NCBI GenBank assembly: GCA_010029945.1
Contig: RGQW01000024.1
Location: forward strand, 1 to 14,939
DNA: 14,939 nt
Direction of reading: 5' to 3'
Origin: Actinomycetota bacterium
GTDB taxonomy: Bacteria; Actinomycetota; Actinomycetes; S36-B12
The translations under genes were made by a program, and so were the position numbers. Position 1 is the first letter of the stretch, and the number at the start of each line of letters is the position of its first letter. Below are positions 1 through 7,218 of the stretch, piece after piece. Below the pieces are notes generated by a model that searched no databases, was not told the DNA's origin, and saw nothing but the letters and a program-made list of their open reading frames with translations.

Positions 1-1
1 G

Positions 2-328
2 ATCGAGATCGCCAAGGATCCAGGCGCCGGAACGTCGGTGTTCTGCATCGGTGTGGATATCGATCAGTACTTCACCGTTCCGCAGGCAGCTCCCTGCTTG
101 CTGACCTCGGCGGAGAAGAAGCTCGTTCTTGGAACGGAGACCTTGGTGAAGGCCTCGGTCGCCGGTGAAATGGAGGGCGGCAACTTCGTCGGCCCGACGG
201 GCTTGGCTCCGTACCACGACACCGACAGCGTGGTTCCGGACGATGTCAAGGCCGCGGTCGAAGAGGTTCTCGCTGGACTCGAAGACGGGTCTATCGACAC
301 CGGCTGCCCGGCCTGCTTGGACAACTAA
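2..328 (+). CDS. BMP-family nucleoside-binding lipoprotein, C-terminal fragment
   Basis: This is the 3' end of a substrate-binding protein of the BMP (basic membrane protein/PnrA) family, the extracytoplasmic receptor of nucleoside ABC importers. The reading frame is open from base 2, so the gene begins upstream of the window; the GTG at 38 is internal, not the start. The segment GVDIDQY matches the family's late ligand-pocket motif (G-V-D-x-D-Q). It is followed by an alpha/beta stretch and an acidic C-terminal helix ending in CPACLDN. The N-terminal signal peptide and lipobox cannot be seen. The two permeases and the ATPase of the same transporter class lie just downstream. The ligand is inferred to be a nucleoside from the salvage enzymes in the operon. 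Family assignment is good; substrate is inference. Confidence 0.85.
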   Translation: MEIAKDPGAGTSVFCIGVDIDQYFTVPQAAPCLLTSAEKKLVLGTETLVKASVAGEMEGGNFVGPTGLAPYHDTDSVVPDDVKAAVEEVLAGLEDGSIDTGCPACLDN

Positions 329-350
329 CGTCTGAGCGGAACGTGCACGA

Positions 351-384
351 CAGGTTGGGGGTGGCTTCGGCCACCCCCAACCTG
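351..384 (+). terminator. Intra-operon GC-rich hairpin with UUCG loop
   Basis: A perfect 15-bp inverted repeat (351-365 with 370-384) closes on a TTCG tetraloop flanked by C and G, the very stable C(UUCG)G arrangement. It lies 22 bases after the stop of the binding-protein gene and about 80 bases before the permease. No T-run follows (next bases are ACTCTC), so it is a poor classical intrinsic terminator. It more likely slows or partly stops transcription, or protects the 3' end of the upstream message. Either would raise binding protein above permease, a common pattern in ABC importers. The structure is seen directly; the role is inferred. Confidence 0.8.
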
Positions 385-445
385 ACTCTCAGGGCTGAAT
401 TGGTCCTGAACAATTCTGTTTTGCCCACCTACGTCGATTTCTCCT

Positions 446-452
446 GGAAGGA
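446..452 (+). promoter_or_regulatory. Ribosome binding site for permease 1
   Basis: GGAAGGA sits 9 bases before the GTG at 462 and supports that non-ATG start. No other good start lies nearby in frame. Confidence 0.7.
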
Positions 453-461
453 TCTGGCTCC

Positions 462-1580
462 GTGTCCGTAACCGATCCTGCCCAGACCGATTTGGGATAC
501 ACCGATCCGAACCCGCGCCGCGAAACCCCCTGGTCACGGTCGCAGGTCATCGTCACGCCGGTCGTGTCGGTGCTGCTTGCTCTGACTGTCGGTGGGCTAC
601 TGATTCTGATCCAGGGTGTGAACCCCTTGACGGCCTACTGGGTCCTGTTCTCCTCGGCCCTCGGTGACGTCGATGGCTTGGTCACGGTGATGGAGAAGTC
701 GACCCCGCTGATCCTGACCGGACTTGCCTTCACCGTTGGATTGCGCACTGGACTGTTCAACATCGGCGCGCAGGGACAACTTCTCGTGGGTGCCATTGGC
801 GCGGCCTGGGCCGGCTACAACTTCCAGATGCCGGCGATCATTCACCTTCCCTTCGCCATCGCTTTCGGCATCTTGTGCGGAGCCGCGTGGGCTTCGATCG
901 CCGGCGTACTGCGCGCCTATCGGAGCGTGTCGGAAGTCATCACGACCATCATGCTGAATGCCGTCGCGATCGCACTGGTCGACTACCTGGCGAGTAAGCC
1001 ACTTCAAGAGCCCGACCAGCCGCTGACGCGCACCCCACCCGTTGCTGACACGGCGGCCTTGCCGGAGTTCGGTGTCATTCCGTCCGGTTTCGTGATTGCG
1101 CTCTTCGTTTCACTCTTCTTCGGTTGGTTTCTTGCTCGAACAACGCAAGGCTTCCGCTTCAACACGGTAGGCCTCAACCCGAGCGCCGCGAATTACGCCG
1201 GCATCGGTGTGAAGAAGACGATCTTTCTCGCGATGGCGGTCAGTGGCGCTTTGGCCGGCATGGGTGGCGCGGTGGAGACCCTGGGCATCACCGGTCGATT
1301 CGAGCCCACCTTTAATGCCGGGCTCGGCTTCGACGGAATCACCATCGCTCTCTTGGCGCGCGCCAACCCGATCGCGACGATCCCCGCGGCTCTGCTCGTG
1401 GGAACCATGCGCGCAGGGGCGGCATCGCTGCAATTTCAAACGGGTATTGAGCCCGAGGTCGTTGACGTGATCTTGGCGTTGACGCTGCTGTTCGTCGCCG
1501 CTCCCATCGTGGGTCGGATGCTCTTCCGCAAGCGCGCGATGAAGCAGGCGTCGTTCTCGTCCGGTTGGGGTGGCGCATGA
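462..1580 (+). CDS. ABC nucleoside importer, permease 1 (YufP/NupP-like)
   Basis: Inner-membrane permease of the branched-chain/BMP-linked class (BPD_transp_2 family), expected to pair with the next gene to form the channel of a nucleoside importer. The 372-residue protein has a hydrophilic N-terminal tail of about 28 residues and then many hydrophobic segments. The conserved loop GLFNIGAQGQ is at about residues 96-105. A second loop, EVITTIMLN, and the late G-x-N-P-SAANYAGI stretch are also typical. The start is GTG at 462, preceded by GGAAGGA. The stop codon overlaps the next gene by 4 bases (ATGA), indicating translational coupling. Permease family is clear from motifs and context; the exact substrate is inferred. 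Confidence 0.92.
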   Translation: MSVTDPAQTDLGYTDPNPRRETPWSRSQVIVTPVVSVLLALTVGGLLILIQGVNPLTAYWVLFSSALGDVDGLVTVMEKSTPLILTGLAFTVGLRTGLFNIGAQGQLLVGAIGAAWAGYNFQMPAIIHLPFAIAFGILCGAAWASIAGVLRAYRSVSEVITTIMLNAVAIALVDYLASKPLQEPDQPLTRTPPVADTAALPEFGVIPSGFVIALFVSLFFGWFLARTTQGFRFNTVGLNPSAANYAGIGVKKTIFLAMAVSGALAGMGGAVETLGITGRFEPTFNAGLGFDGITIALLARANPIATIPAALLVGTMRAGAASLQFQTGIEPEVVDVILALTLLFVAAPIVGRMLFRKRAMKQASFSSGWGGA

Positions 1581-2551
1581 GAGCCCGGTACGCCTACACC
1601 CTCACCATCGCCATCCTGGCCGGAATCGTCGTTGCCTTTGTCTTCGACGAGAATCGAACTGTCTCGGTGCTGTCCTTCTCGTTGAGGTACGCCGTTCCAC
1701 TGATCCTGGCCGCCATGGTCGGCATCATTTGCGAGCGCAGCGGCATCATCAACATCGGCATCGAGGGCCAGATGCTGATGAGCGCTTTCGCCGGCTTCTT
1801 TGGAGCCGCCATTACCGGGAACTTGATTCTGGGAACCATGATCGGTGTCGGCACCGGCATGATCATGGGAGCTTTCCTTGCCACCGGGGCCGTCACGTGG
1901 AAGATGGATCAAATCATCGCGGGCGTGATCATCAACATCATCGCCACCGGTCTGACGTCTTTCTTCTACTCCCAGGGCTACGTGCTGCCGGCAATCACGC
2001 CGAAGCTGCGTATCCCGGTGTTGGCGGACATACCGCTGGTGGGACCGGTGTTGTTCGACAACGGGCTGTTCACGTACGCGGCGCTGTTGACTGCGGTTTT
2101 GCTGTGGGTGCTGTTGTTCAAGACCATCTGGGGTCTGCGAACCCGGTCCGTGGGCGAGAAGCCCGGATCGGCTGATACCTCAGGCATCAATGTGCAGCGC
2201 ACTCGATTCTGGAACGTCACCCTTGCGGGCGGTCTGGCGGGCCTCGCGGGCGCGTACTTGTCCATCGAAGCCGCGAGCACCTTCGAGCGAGGATTGACAG
2301 CCGGGCGAGGCTTCACGGCCTTGGCGATCATGATCTTCGGGGCGTGGAATCCCATCGGGGCGCTCGGCGCAGCTCTTTTCTTCGGCCTTGCGAACGGACT
2401 CGCGAGTCAACTTCAAGCCGATGAGGTCATCGATATTCCGCAGCAATTCATCAACATGCTTCCCTACATCCTGACCATCGTCCTGCTTGCGATCGTGTCC
2501 GGACGAGTGAAGCCTCCAGCAGCCGTCGGCAAACCGTACGAGAAGGAATAG
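1577..2551 (+). CDS. ABC nucleoside importer, permease 2 (YufQ/NupQ-like)
   Basis: Second membrane subunit of the importer. The family signature ERSGIINIGIEGQML lies at about residues 53-67, and the protein is hydrophobic throughout. A cytoplasmic loop reads GLRTRSVGEKPGSADTSGI; the family form is usually G-E-N/K-P-x-AADT. I chose ATG at 1577, giving 324 residues, because it forms the usual ATGA overlap with the stop of permease 1. An in-frame TTG at 1565 would add only four residues. The protein ends 9 bases before the ATPase, whose ribosome site GGGGAG fills the gap. It should act with the first permease and the ATPase as one complex in the cytoplasmic membrane. Confidence 0.9.
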   Translation: MRARYAYTLTIAILAGIVVAFVFDENRTVSVLSFSLRYAVPLILAAMVGIICERSGIINIGIEGQMLMSAFAGFFGAAITGNLILGTMIGVGTGMIMGAFLATGAVTWKMDQIIAGVIINIIATGLTSFFYSQGYVLPAITPKLRIPVLADIPLVGPVLFDNGLFTYAALLTAVLLWVLLFKTIWGLRTRSVGEKPGSADTSGINVQRTRFWNVTLAGGLAGLAGAYLSIEAASTFERGLTAGRGFTALAIMIFGAWNPIGALGAALFFGLANGLASQLQADEVIDIPQQFINMLPYILTIVLLAIVSGRVKPPAAVGKPYEKE

Positions 2552-2560
2552 GGGAGAACT

Positions 2561-4117
2561 ATGCCTTCATACGACCCGACGGGAACGCCTGTTCTCGAAG
2601 CCCGCGGCATCACCAAACGCTTCCCCGGCGTAGTGGCCAACAACAACGTGTCTCTGACCATTCACAAGGGCCAGATCGTTGGGTTGTTGGGGGAAAACGG
2701 CGCGGGTAAGTCGACTTTGGTCAAGATGATCTACGGGCTATACGAGCCAGACGAGGGCGAGATCCTCATGAACGGCTCGCAGATCACTTTGAAGGGTCCG
2801 CGCGACGCCATTCGCCGCGGAATTGGCATGGTTCATCAGCATTTCCAATTGGTGCCGGTGTTTACCGTGGCGGAGAACGTGATCCTCGGTGACGAACCGC
2901 ATAAGTCGGTTTTCGTCAACATGAAGAAGGCGACGGCAGAGGTGGCGCGTCTGTCTGAGGAGTACGGGCTCAAGGTCGATGTGAACGCCAAAGTCGAGGA
3001 CCTCCCCGTGGGCGCCCAGCAGCGGGTAGAGATCTTGAAGGCTCTGTATCGAAAAGCAGAAATCCTGATCATGGATGAGCCAACCGCGGTTCTCACGCCG
3101 CAAGAAACGGACGAGCTTCTCAAGGTGATGCGTGGCTTTGCGGACAACGGAGTCGCAGTCATCTTCATCACCCACAAACTCCGGGAAGTTCTTGCCCTCG
3201 CGGACACCATCGAGGTGCTGCGTGGAGGAGAGGTCGTCGGCACCACGACCCCGGACGAAACAGACCAAGCGGGCCTGGCCCAGATGATGGTGGGCCGGAG
3301 CGTTCTGCTCAGGGTCGACAAGAAGCCGGCGATGACCAGAGACGTCGTACTGGATGTGCAGGGCCTCCACGTCGATGGCGGTCTAGGTCTGCCAGCGGTC
3401 ACCGATGTTTCCTTCTCGGTGAAAGCCGGTGAGATTGTTGGCATTGCGGGTGTGGAGGGCAACGGGCAGCGCGAGCTGGTCGAGGCATTGACCGGTTTGC
3501 GCAAATACGAGGCGACGTCGGTGATGATGAACGGATCGGACGCCCTCGGGCTCAACCCCCATGATGTGCACGACCTCGGCGTCGGACATGTCCCGGAAGA
3601 TCGGGAGAAGGACGGAGTCGTCGGGCAGTACTCGATCGCCGACAACATGGTGCTGAATCGATTCGATGAGAAGGAGTTCGCGTCGAAGGGTGTGCGCAAC
3701 AGCAAAGCCGTGAACACTCTCGCCACGGAACTCGTCGAGGACTACGACGTCCGTACGCCGTCGATACAGACCACGGCGCAATCCCTGTCCGGTGGCAACA
3801 AGCAGAAAGTCGTCATTGCCCGCGAACTGGCTGCCGACCCCCGCCTGCTTATCGCCTCCCAACCCACTCGTGGAGTGGATGTCGGCTCCATCGAGTTCAT
3901 TCACTCGCAGATCGTCAAGGCCCGAGACGGTGGCGCTGGGGTTCTGTTGATCTCTGCCGAACTCGACGAAGTGATGGGGCTATCGGATCGAATCCTGGTG
4001 ATGTATGACGGCCGAGTGGTTGCCGAGCTCGACGGTGAGGGTGCGGATCGAAATCGCATTGGACGACTGATGGCCGGTGGCGAGGACACGCCCCCGAGTT
4101 CTGCCGACTCCGCATGA
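2561..4117 (+). CDS. ABC nucleoside importer, double-domain ATPase (YufO/NupO-like)
   Basis: Cytoplasmic energy-coupling subunit with two fused nucleotide-binding domains, 518 residues, the normal size for this family. Domain 1 has Walker A GENGAGKST (44-52), a Q-loop in VHQHF (Gln93), an atypical signature VGAQQ (150-154), Walker B ILIMDEP (168-174) and the switch His204. Domain 2 has a degenerate Walker A GVEGNGQRE (298-306), a normal LSGGNKQ signature (409-415) and a Walker B ending in SQPTRGVD instead of DEP. Its switch His is replaced by Glu (SAELDE). Such asymmetry is standard in nucleoside and sugar importers of this type, so it is not decay. The start ATG follows GGGGAG. The stop overlaps deoA by 4 bases. 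The gene order here is permease-permease-ATPase. Confidence 0.95.
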   Translation: MPSYDPTGTPVLEARGITKRFPGVVANNNVSLTIHKGQIVGLLGENGAGKSTLVKMIYGLYEPDEGEILMNGSQITLKGPRDAIRRGIGMVHQHFQLVPVFTVAENVILGDEPHKSVFVNMKKATAEVARLSEEYGLKVDVNAKVEDLPVGAQQRVEILKALYRKAEILIMDEPTAVLTPQETDELLKVMRGFADNGVAVIFITHKLREVLALADTIEVLRGGEVVGTTTPDETDQAGLAQMMVGRSVLLRVDKKPAMTRDVVLDVQGLHVDGGLGLPAVTDVSFSVKAGEIVGIAGVEGNGQRELVEALTGLRKYEATSVMMNGSDALGLNPHDVHDLGVGHVPEDREKDGVVGQYSIADNMVLNRFDEKEFASKGVRNSKAVNTLATELVEDYDVRTPSIQTTAQSLSGGNKQKVVIARELAADPRLLIASQPTRGVDVGSIEFIHSQIVKARDGGAGVLLISAELDEVMGLSDRILVMYDGRVVAELDGEGADRNRIGRLMAGGEDTPPSSADSA

Positions 4118-5409
4118 GCGAGGCCTTCGCTCCCGTCGACATCATTATCGCCAAGCGCGATAACCGGGAGCTCTCCAACGAACAAATCGACTGGGTTGTC
4201 GATGCCTATACCCGCGGCGTCGTCGCCGACGAGCAGATGAGTGCGCTGGCCATGGCGATTCTGCTCAATGGCATGAACAAGCGAGAAATCGTCCGGTGGA
4301 CCGAAGCGATGATCGCGTCCGGCAGTCGGATGGACTTTTCGGACTTCGACGCCCCCAGCGTGGATAAGCACTCAACTGGGGGAGTAGGGGACAAAGTCAC
4401 GCTTCCGCTGGTACCCATCGTTGCCGCGTGCGGAGCGGTTGTTCCGCAGTTGAGTGGTCGTGGCCTCGGCTACTTCGGGGGCACTTTGGACAAGATGGAA
4501 TCCATCCCCGGGTGGCGTGCCCTGCTGTCCAACGAGGAGATGGCGGATGTCATGCGCGCTTCGGGTGGTGTCATCTGCGCAGCCGGCGACGGATTGGCAC
4601 CAGCCGATAAGAAGCTGTACGCACTTCGCGATGTCACAGGAACGGTCGAGGCGATTCCGCTGATCGCCTCGAGCATCATGAGCAAGAAGATTGCCGAGGG
4701 CGCGGACGGTCTCGTCCTGGACGTGAAGACGGGCAACGGAGCATTCATGTCCGACCTCGCGCGAGCGGAGAAGCTCGCCCGCACGATGGTCGAGATCGGC
4801 AACGATGCGGGCGTGCGCACGCGGGCACTGATCACCGCCATGGATGTTCCTTTGGGCCTGGCCGTCGGTAACGCCATCGAAGTTACCGAGTCGCTGGAGG
4901 TGTTGGCTGGTGGCGGCCCTTCCGATCTCGTCGAACTTGTGATCGCCCTGGCCAACGAGATGTTGGATATCGCGGGCATCGACGCCGACCCGCGGGAGGC
5001 GATCACCAGTGGACGGGCAATGGACCATTGGCGCCGGATGGTCAGCGCCCAGGGCGGTGACCCCGACGCCCCGCTCCCGGTGGCGCGTCACCAGCACGTC
5101 ATCACGGCTCCTGTCGCGGGGCCCTTGTCCACGCTTGAGGCCTACGGGGTCGGCGTTGCTGCCTGGCGTCTGGGAGCGGGACGCGCTCACAAAGAGGACG
5201 AGATCATCCACGGTGCTGGTGTCCAGCTGCACGCCAAGCCTGGAGACATGTTGTCGGAAGGTCAGCCGATCATGACCTTGCTCGCCGACGACGAAGCTCG
5301 CCTACCGGCCGCCATCGCTGAGCTGGAGGGGTCATGGGAGATCGGTGGCGAGCCTATGGATCGCCACCCCTTGGTCATCACGCGATTCGACGAAAACACT
5401 CGAGGGTAG
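4114..5409 (+). CDS. deoA: Thymidine (pyrimidine-nucleoside) phosphorylase
   Basis: Phosphorolyses thymidine or deoxyuridine to the free base and deoxyribose-1-phosphate in the cytosol. It is 431 residues, normal for the NP-II family. Visible landmarks are KHSTGGVGD (85-93, with the catalytic-region His86 and phosphate ligands), SGRGLG (114-119), GGTLDK with phosphate-binding Thr124, Arg172 in LRDVTGTV, and Ser187/Lys191 in SSIMSKK, which bind the pyrimidine in the E. coli enzyme. The odd point is residues 120-121, Tyr-Phe, where the family nearly always has His-Thr (GLGHTGG). The C-terminal domain with GAGRAHKEDEI is complete. The ATG overlaps the ATPase stop (ATGA) and has no clear ribosome site of its own, so coupling is likely. 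Confidence 0.95.
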   Translation: MSEAFAPVDIIIAKRDNRELSNEQIDWVVDAYTRGVVADEQMSALAMAILLNGMNKREIVRWTEAMIASGSRMDFSDFDAPSVDKHSTGGVGDKVTLPLVPIVAACGAVVPQLSGRGLGYFGGTLDKMESIPGWRALLSNEEMADVMRASGGVICAAGDGLAPADKKLYALRDVTGTVEAIPLIASSIMSKKIAEGADGLVLDVKTGNGAFMSDLARAEKLARTMVEIGNDAGVRTRALITAMDVPLGLAVGNAIEVTESLEVLAGGGPSDLVELVIALANEMLDIAGIDADPREAITSGRAMDHWRRMVSAQGGDPDAPLPVARHQHVITAPVAGPLSTLEAYGVGVAAWRLGAGRAHKEDEIIHGAGVQLHAKPGDMLSEGQPIMTLLADDEARLPAAIAELEGSWEIGGEPMDRHPLVITRFDENTRG

Positions 5410-5416
5410 GGATCTC

Positions 5417-5773
5417 ATGCCCGAAATCATCAGCAGTCCAGCTCAGATCCCGGTCCCCGGAGGGAAGACCATCGAGGAGTTCGTGGGTCATGCATCCAGT
5501 GGCGACACGGGTGTGTCCGTTGCCCATATGGTCGCACCGGCGGGATGGGATGAGCCCTTCCAAGCTCCCACGTTCGATGAATTCACGGTCGTGTTGGAGG
5601 GGGAACTCCTCGTCGACCACGGTGATGAGACCTCTGCGGTGGTTGCCGGTCAGGCGATCATCACGCGGGCCGGTGAGCGCATTCGCTATCGCACGGCCTC
5701 TGGGGCCCGCTACGTCGCTGTCTGCCTCCCGGCCTTTGCCCCCGAGGACGCACATCGCGACGAGTCGTCGTGA
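5417..5773 (+). CDS. Small single-domain cupin protein
   Basis: A 118-residue protein with a cupin beta-barrel pattern. First motif region is FDEFTVVLEGELLVDHG (53-69); second is VVAGQAIITRAGERIRYR (75-92); then a conserved-looking tail, VAVCLPAFAPEDAHRDE. The histidines that bind metal in typical cupins (HxH in motif 1, His in motif 2) are replaced: motif 1 reads PFQAPTFDEF, keeping only the acidic residue. A metal-dependent reaction is therefore doubtful, and a sugar- or nucleoside-binding role is possible. The ATG at 5417 follows GGTAGGGA, which overlaps the deoA stop. A longer frame from 5345 lies inside deoA and is not needed. Function unknown. Confidence 0.8.
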   Translation: MPEIISSPAQIPVPGGKTIEEFVGHASSGDTGVSVAHMVAPAGWDEPFQAPTFDEFTVVLEGELLVDHGDETSAVVAGQAIITRAGERIRYRTASGARYVAVCLPAFAPEDAHRDESS

Positions 5774-5816
5774 TGCAGCGCGCGAGCGGATGCCATCACC
5801 GCTGCGCCATGGCCGC

Positions 5817-5829
5817 TACATTCCTGCCA
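5817..5829 (+). promoter_or_regulatory. Possible leaderless promoter for adenosine deaminase
   Basis: TACATT (5817-5822) fits the actinobacterial -10 form TANNNT. Six bases separate it from the ATG at 5829, so transcription would begin at the start codon itself. No ribosome site precedes this ATG, and the 55-base gap is wider than most junctions in the operon. No convincing -35 was found. Weak on its own; the position makes it plausible. Confidence 0.35.
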
Positions 5830-6941
5830 TGACCGGCGCCTTGTCTGCGGCAACGATTGCCCAGGCCCCCAAAGTCTTGCTCCACGATCATCTAGATGGC
5901 GGGCTTCGGCCACCAACGGTCATTGATCTGGCCGAGTCTGCGGGCTACGGCAACCTTCCCTGTCAAGACGCGGCCGATTTGGCGCGCTGGTTCTCCGAAG
6001 CCGCCTACTCCGGATCGCTGGAGCGGTACCTGGAAACTTTTCAGCACACGGTCGCAGTCACCCAGAGTGCCGAGGCTCTCGCCCGGGTTTCTCGCGAATG
6101 CGCGGAAGACCTTGCGGCAGACGGCGTCGTGTACGCCGAAGTCCGCTTTGCTCCCGAACTTCACGTGGAGCAGGGACTGTCCCTTCGACAGGTGGTCGAT
6201 GCGGTACTCGACGGCTTCGACCAAGGCACCACTGGCTCGATAGCTGACGGCCGGTGGATCCGGATCGGAGTGTTGCTGACAGCGATGCGGACAGCCACGC
6301 ACTCCAAGGAAATCGCGGAACTCGCGGTGGAGTACCGCGATCGCGGGGTCGTCGGCTTTGATATCGCAGGGGCTGAAGCTGGTTTCCCGCCCACGCGCCA
6401 TCTGGATGCGTTCGAGTACCTGCGACGCGAGAACGCGCACTTCACCATCCACGCGGGCGAGGCGTTCGGTCTGCCGTCTATTTGGGAGGCCATCCAATGG
6501 TGTGGGGCCGATCGACTCGGGCACGGGGTTCGCATCGTGGACGACATCGACATGTCCGATCCACACGAGCCGCAGCTGGGCAGACTCGCAGCCTACGTCC
6601 GCGACCGAAGGATTCCGCTGGAGTTGTGTCCATCCAGCAATGTGCAAACCGGCGCCGCCGCATCCATCGCCGACCACCCAATCGGATTGTTACGCCGGCT
6701 CAACTTCCGGGTAACTCTGAACACGGACAACCGTTTGATGTCGGGCACGTCCATGTCTCGTGAGATGGAATTGTGCTGTGAGGCTTTCGGGTGGACCTTG
6801 GATGACCTGCAGTGGCTGACAGTGAATGCCATGAAGAGCGCCTTCATCCCGTTCAACGAAAGATTGGACATCATCAATACGCGGATCAAACCCGCGTATG
6901 CCGCATTGAAGGAAGCTGAATCCACGACAAGGAAGGAGTAA
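5829..6941 (+). CDS. add: Adenosine deaminase
   Basis: Zinc hydrolase of the amidohydrolase superfamily converting adenosine and deoxyadenosine to inosine and deoxyinosine in the cytosol, feeding PNP. It is 370 residues, typical for the actinobacterial form. Zinc ligands are His19 and His21 (HDHLDGGLRP), His208 (TIHAGE, with catalytic Glu211) and Asp300 (NTDNR); His232 in LGHGVR is the other catalytic histidine. The substrate-binding Gly is in DIAGAE (about 181), and CPSSNVQTG (268-276) is also characteristic. I chose ATG 5829 because it lies just before the conserved N-terminus; a frame from 5334 would overlap deoA and the cupin. There is no ribosome site, so it may be translated from a leaderless transcript. 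The next gene's ribosome site overlaps its stop. Confidence 0.95.
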   Translation: MTGALSAATIAQAPKVLLHDHLDGGLRPPTVIDLAESAGYGNLPCQDAADLARWFSEAAYSGSLERYLETFQHTVAVTQSAEALARVSRECAEDLAADGVVYAEVRFAPELHVEQGLSLRQVVDAVLDGFDQGTTGSIADGRWIRIGVLLTAMRTATHSKEIAELAVEYRDRGVVGFDIAGAEAGFPPTRHLDAFEYLRRENAHFTIHAGEAFGLPSIWEAIQWCGADRLGHGVRIVDDIDMSDPHEPQLGRLAAYVRDRRIPLELCPSSNVQTGAAASIADHPIGLLRRLNFRVTLNTDNRLMSGTSMSREMELCCEAFGWTLDDLQWLTVNAMKSAFIPFNERLDIINTRIKPAYAALKEAESTTRKE

Positions 6942-6946
6942 GTGCG

Positions 6947-7207
6947 ATGTCGGTCATCGATGCTCTCAGCGAAGGGCAGCTACGAGTCGAGGAGTTCCGC
7001 GACGAGTTGGGCAAGGTTCGCCATGTGCTGGACAACACCGATGCCGTGCTCGGAATGGCAGACGAGACCCTTCACGCAGCCGAAGAAGCTCTCGAAGAAG
7101 CGCGACGAGCCATGCCGGTGATCATCGCCGTTGCCGTCGTCACCACGGCGGCGGTAGTGGGCATCTATCTGTGGCGTCGGCGGGCATCAGATCGTGAGAA
7201 AAACTAG
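6947..7207 (+). CDS. Small membrane-anchored coiled-coil protein, unknown function
   Basis: An 86-residue protein I do not recognise. Residues 1-56 are rich in Glu, Ala, Leu and Arg and look like a continuous amphipathic helix or coiled coil (EEFRDELGKVRHVLDN, then ADETLHAAEEALEEARRA). Residues 57-76 form one hydrophobic membrane span, followed by a basic stop-transfer stretch WRRRASDREKN. The predicted topology puts a short basic tail in the cytoplasm and, if single-span by the positive-inside rule, the helix outside. A strong ribosome site, GGAAGGAG (6931-6938), overlaps the adenosine deaminase stop and is 8 bases from the ATG, so it is translated as part of the operon. No catalytic residues can be pointed to. 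Confidence 0.8.
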   Translation: MSVIDALSEGQLRVEEFRDELGKVRHVLDNTDAVLGMADETLHAAEEALEEARRAMPVIIAVAVVTTAAVVGIYLWRRRASDREKN

Positions 7208-7218
7208 GTCGTGATGGT

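Noticed and set aside
409..420. AACA-N4-TGTT short palindrome before permease 1 as an operator
   Set aside because: Four-base arms are expected by chance, and no promoter elements accompany it.
2836..3726. Minus-strand open frame of 296 codons inside the ATPase
   Set aside because: Ser/Thr/Arg-rich composition without motifs, antisense to a complete ABC ATPase.
3424..4000. Degenerate Walker A and B of the ATPase second domain as a sign of decay
   Set aside because: This asymmetry is normal in double-domain nucleoside and sugar importer ATPases.
4372..5232. Minus-strand open frame of 286 codons inside deoA
   Set aside because: Antisense to an intact thymidine phosphorylase; no family features.
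5334..5828. N-terminal extension of adenosine deaminase by 165 codons
   Set aside because: It would overlap deoA and the whole cupin gene, and the family N-terminus begins at ATG 5829.
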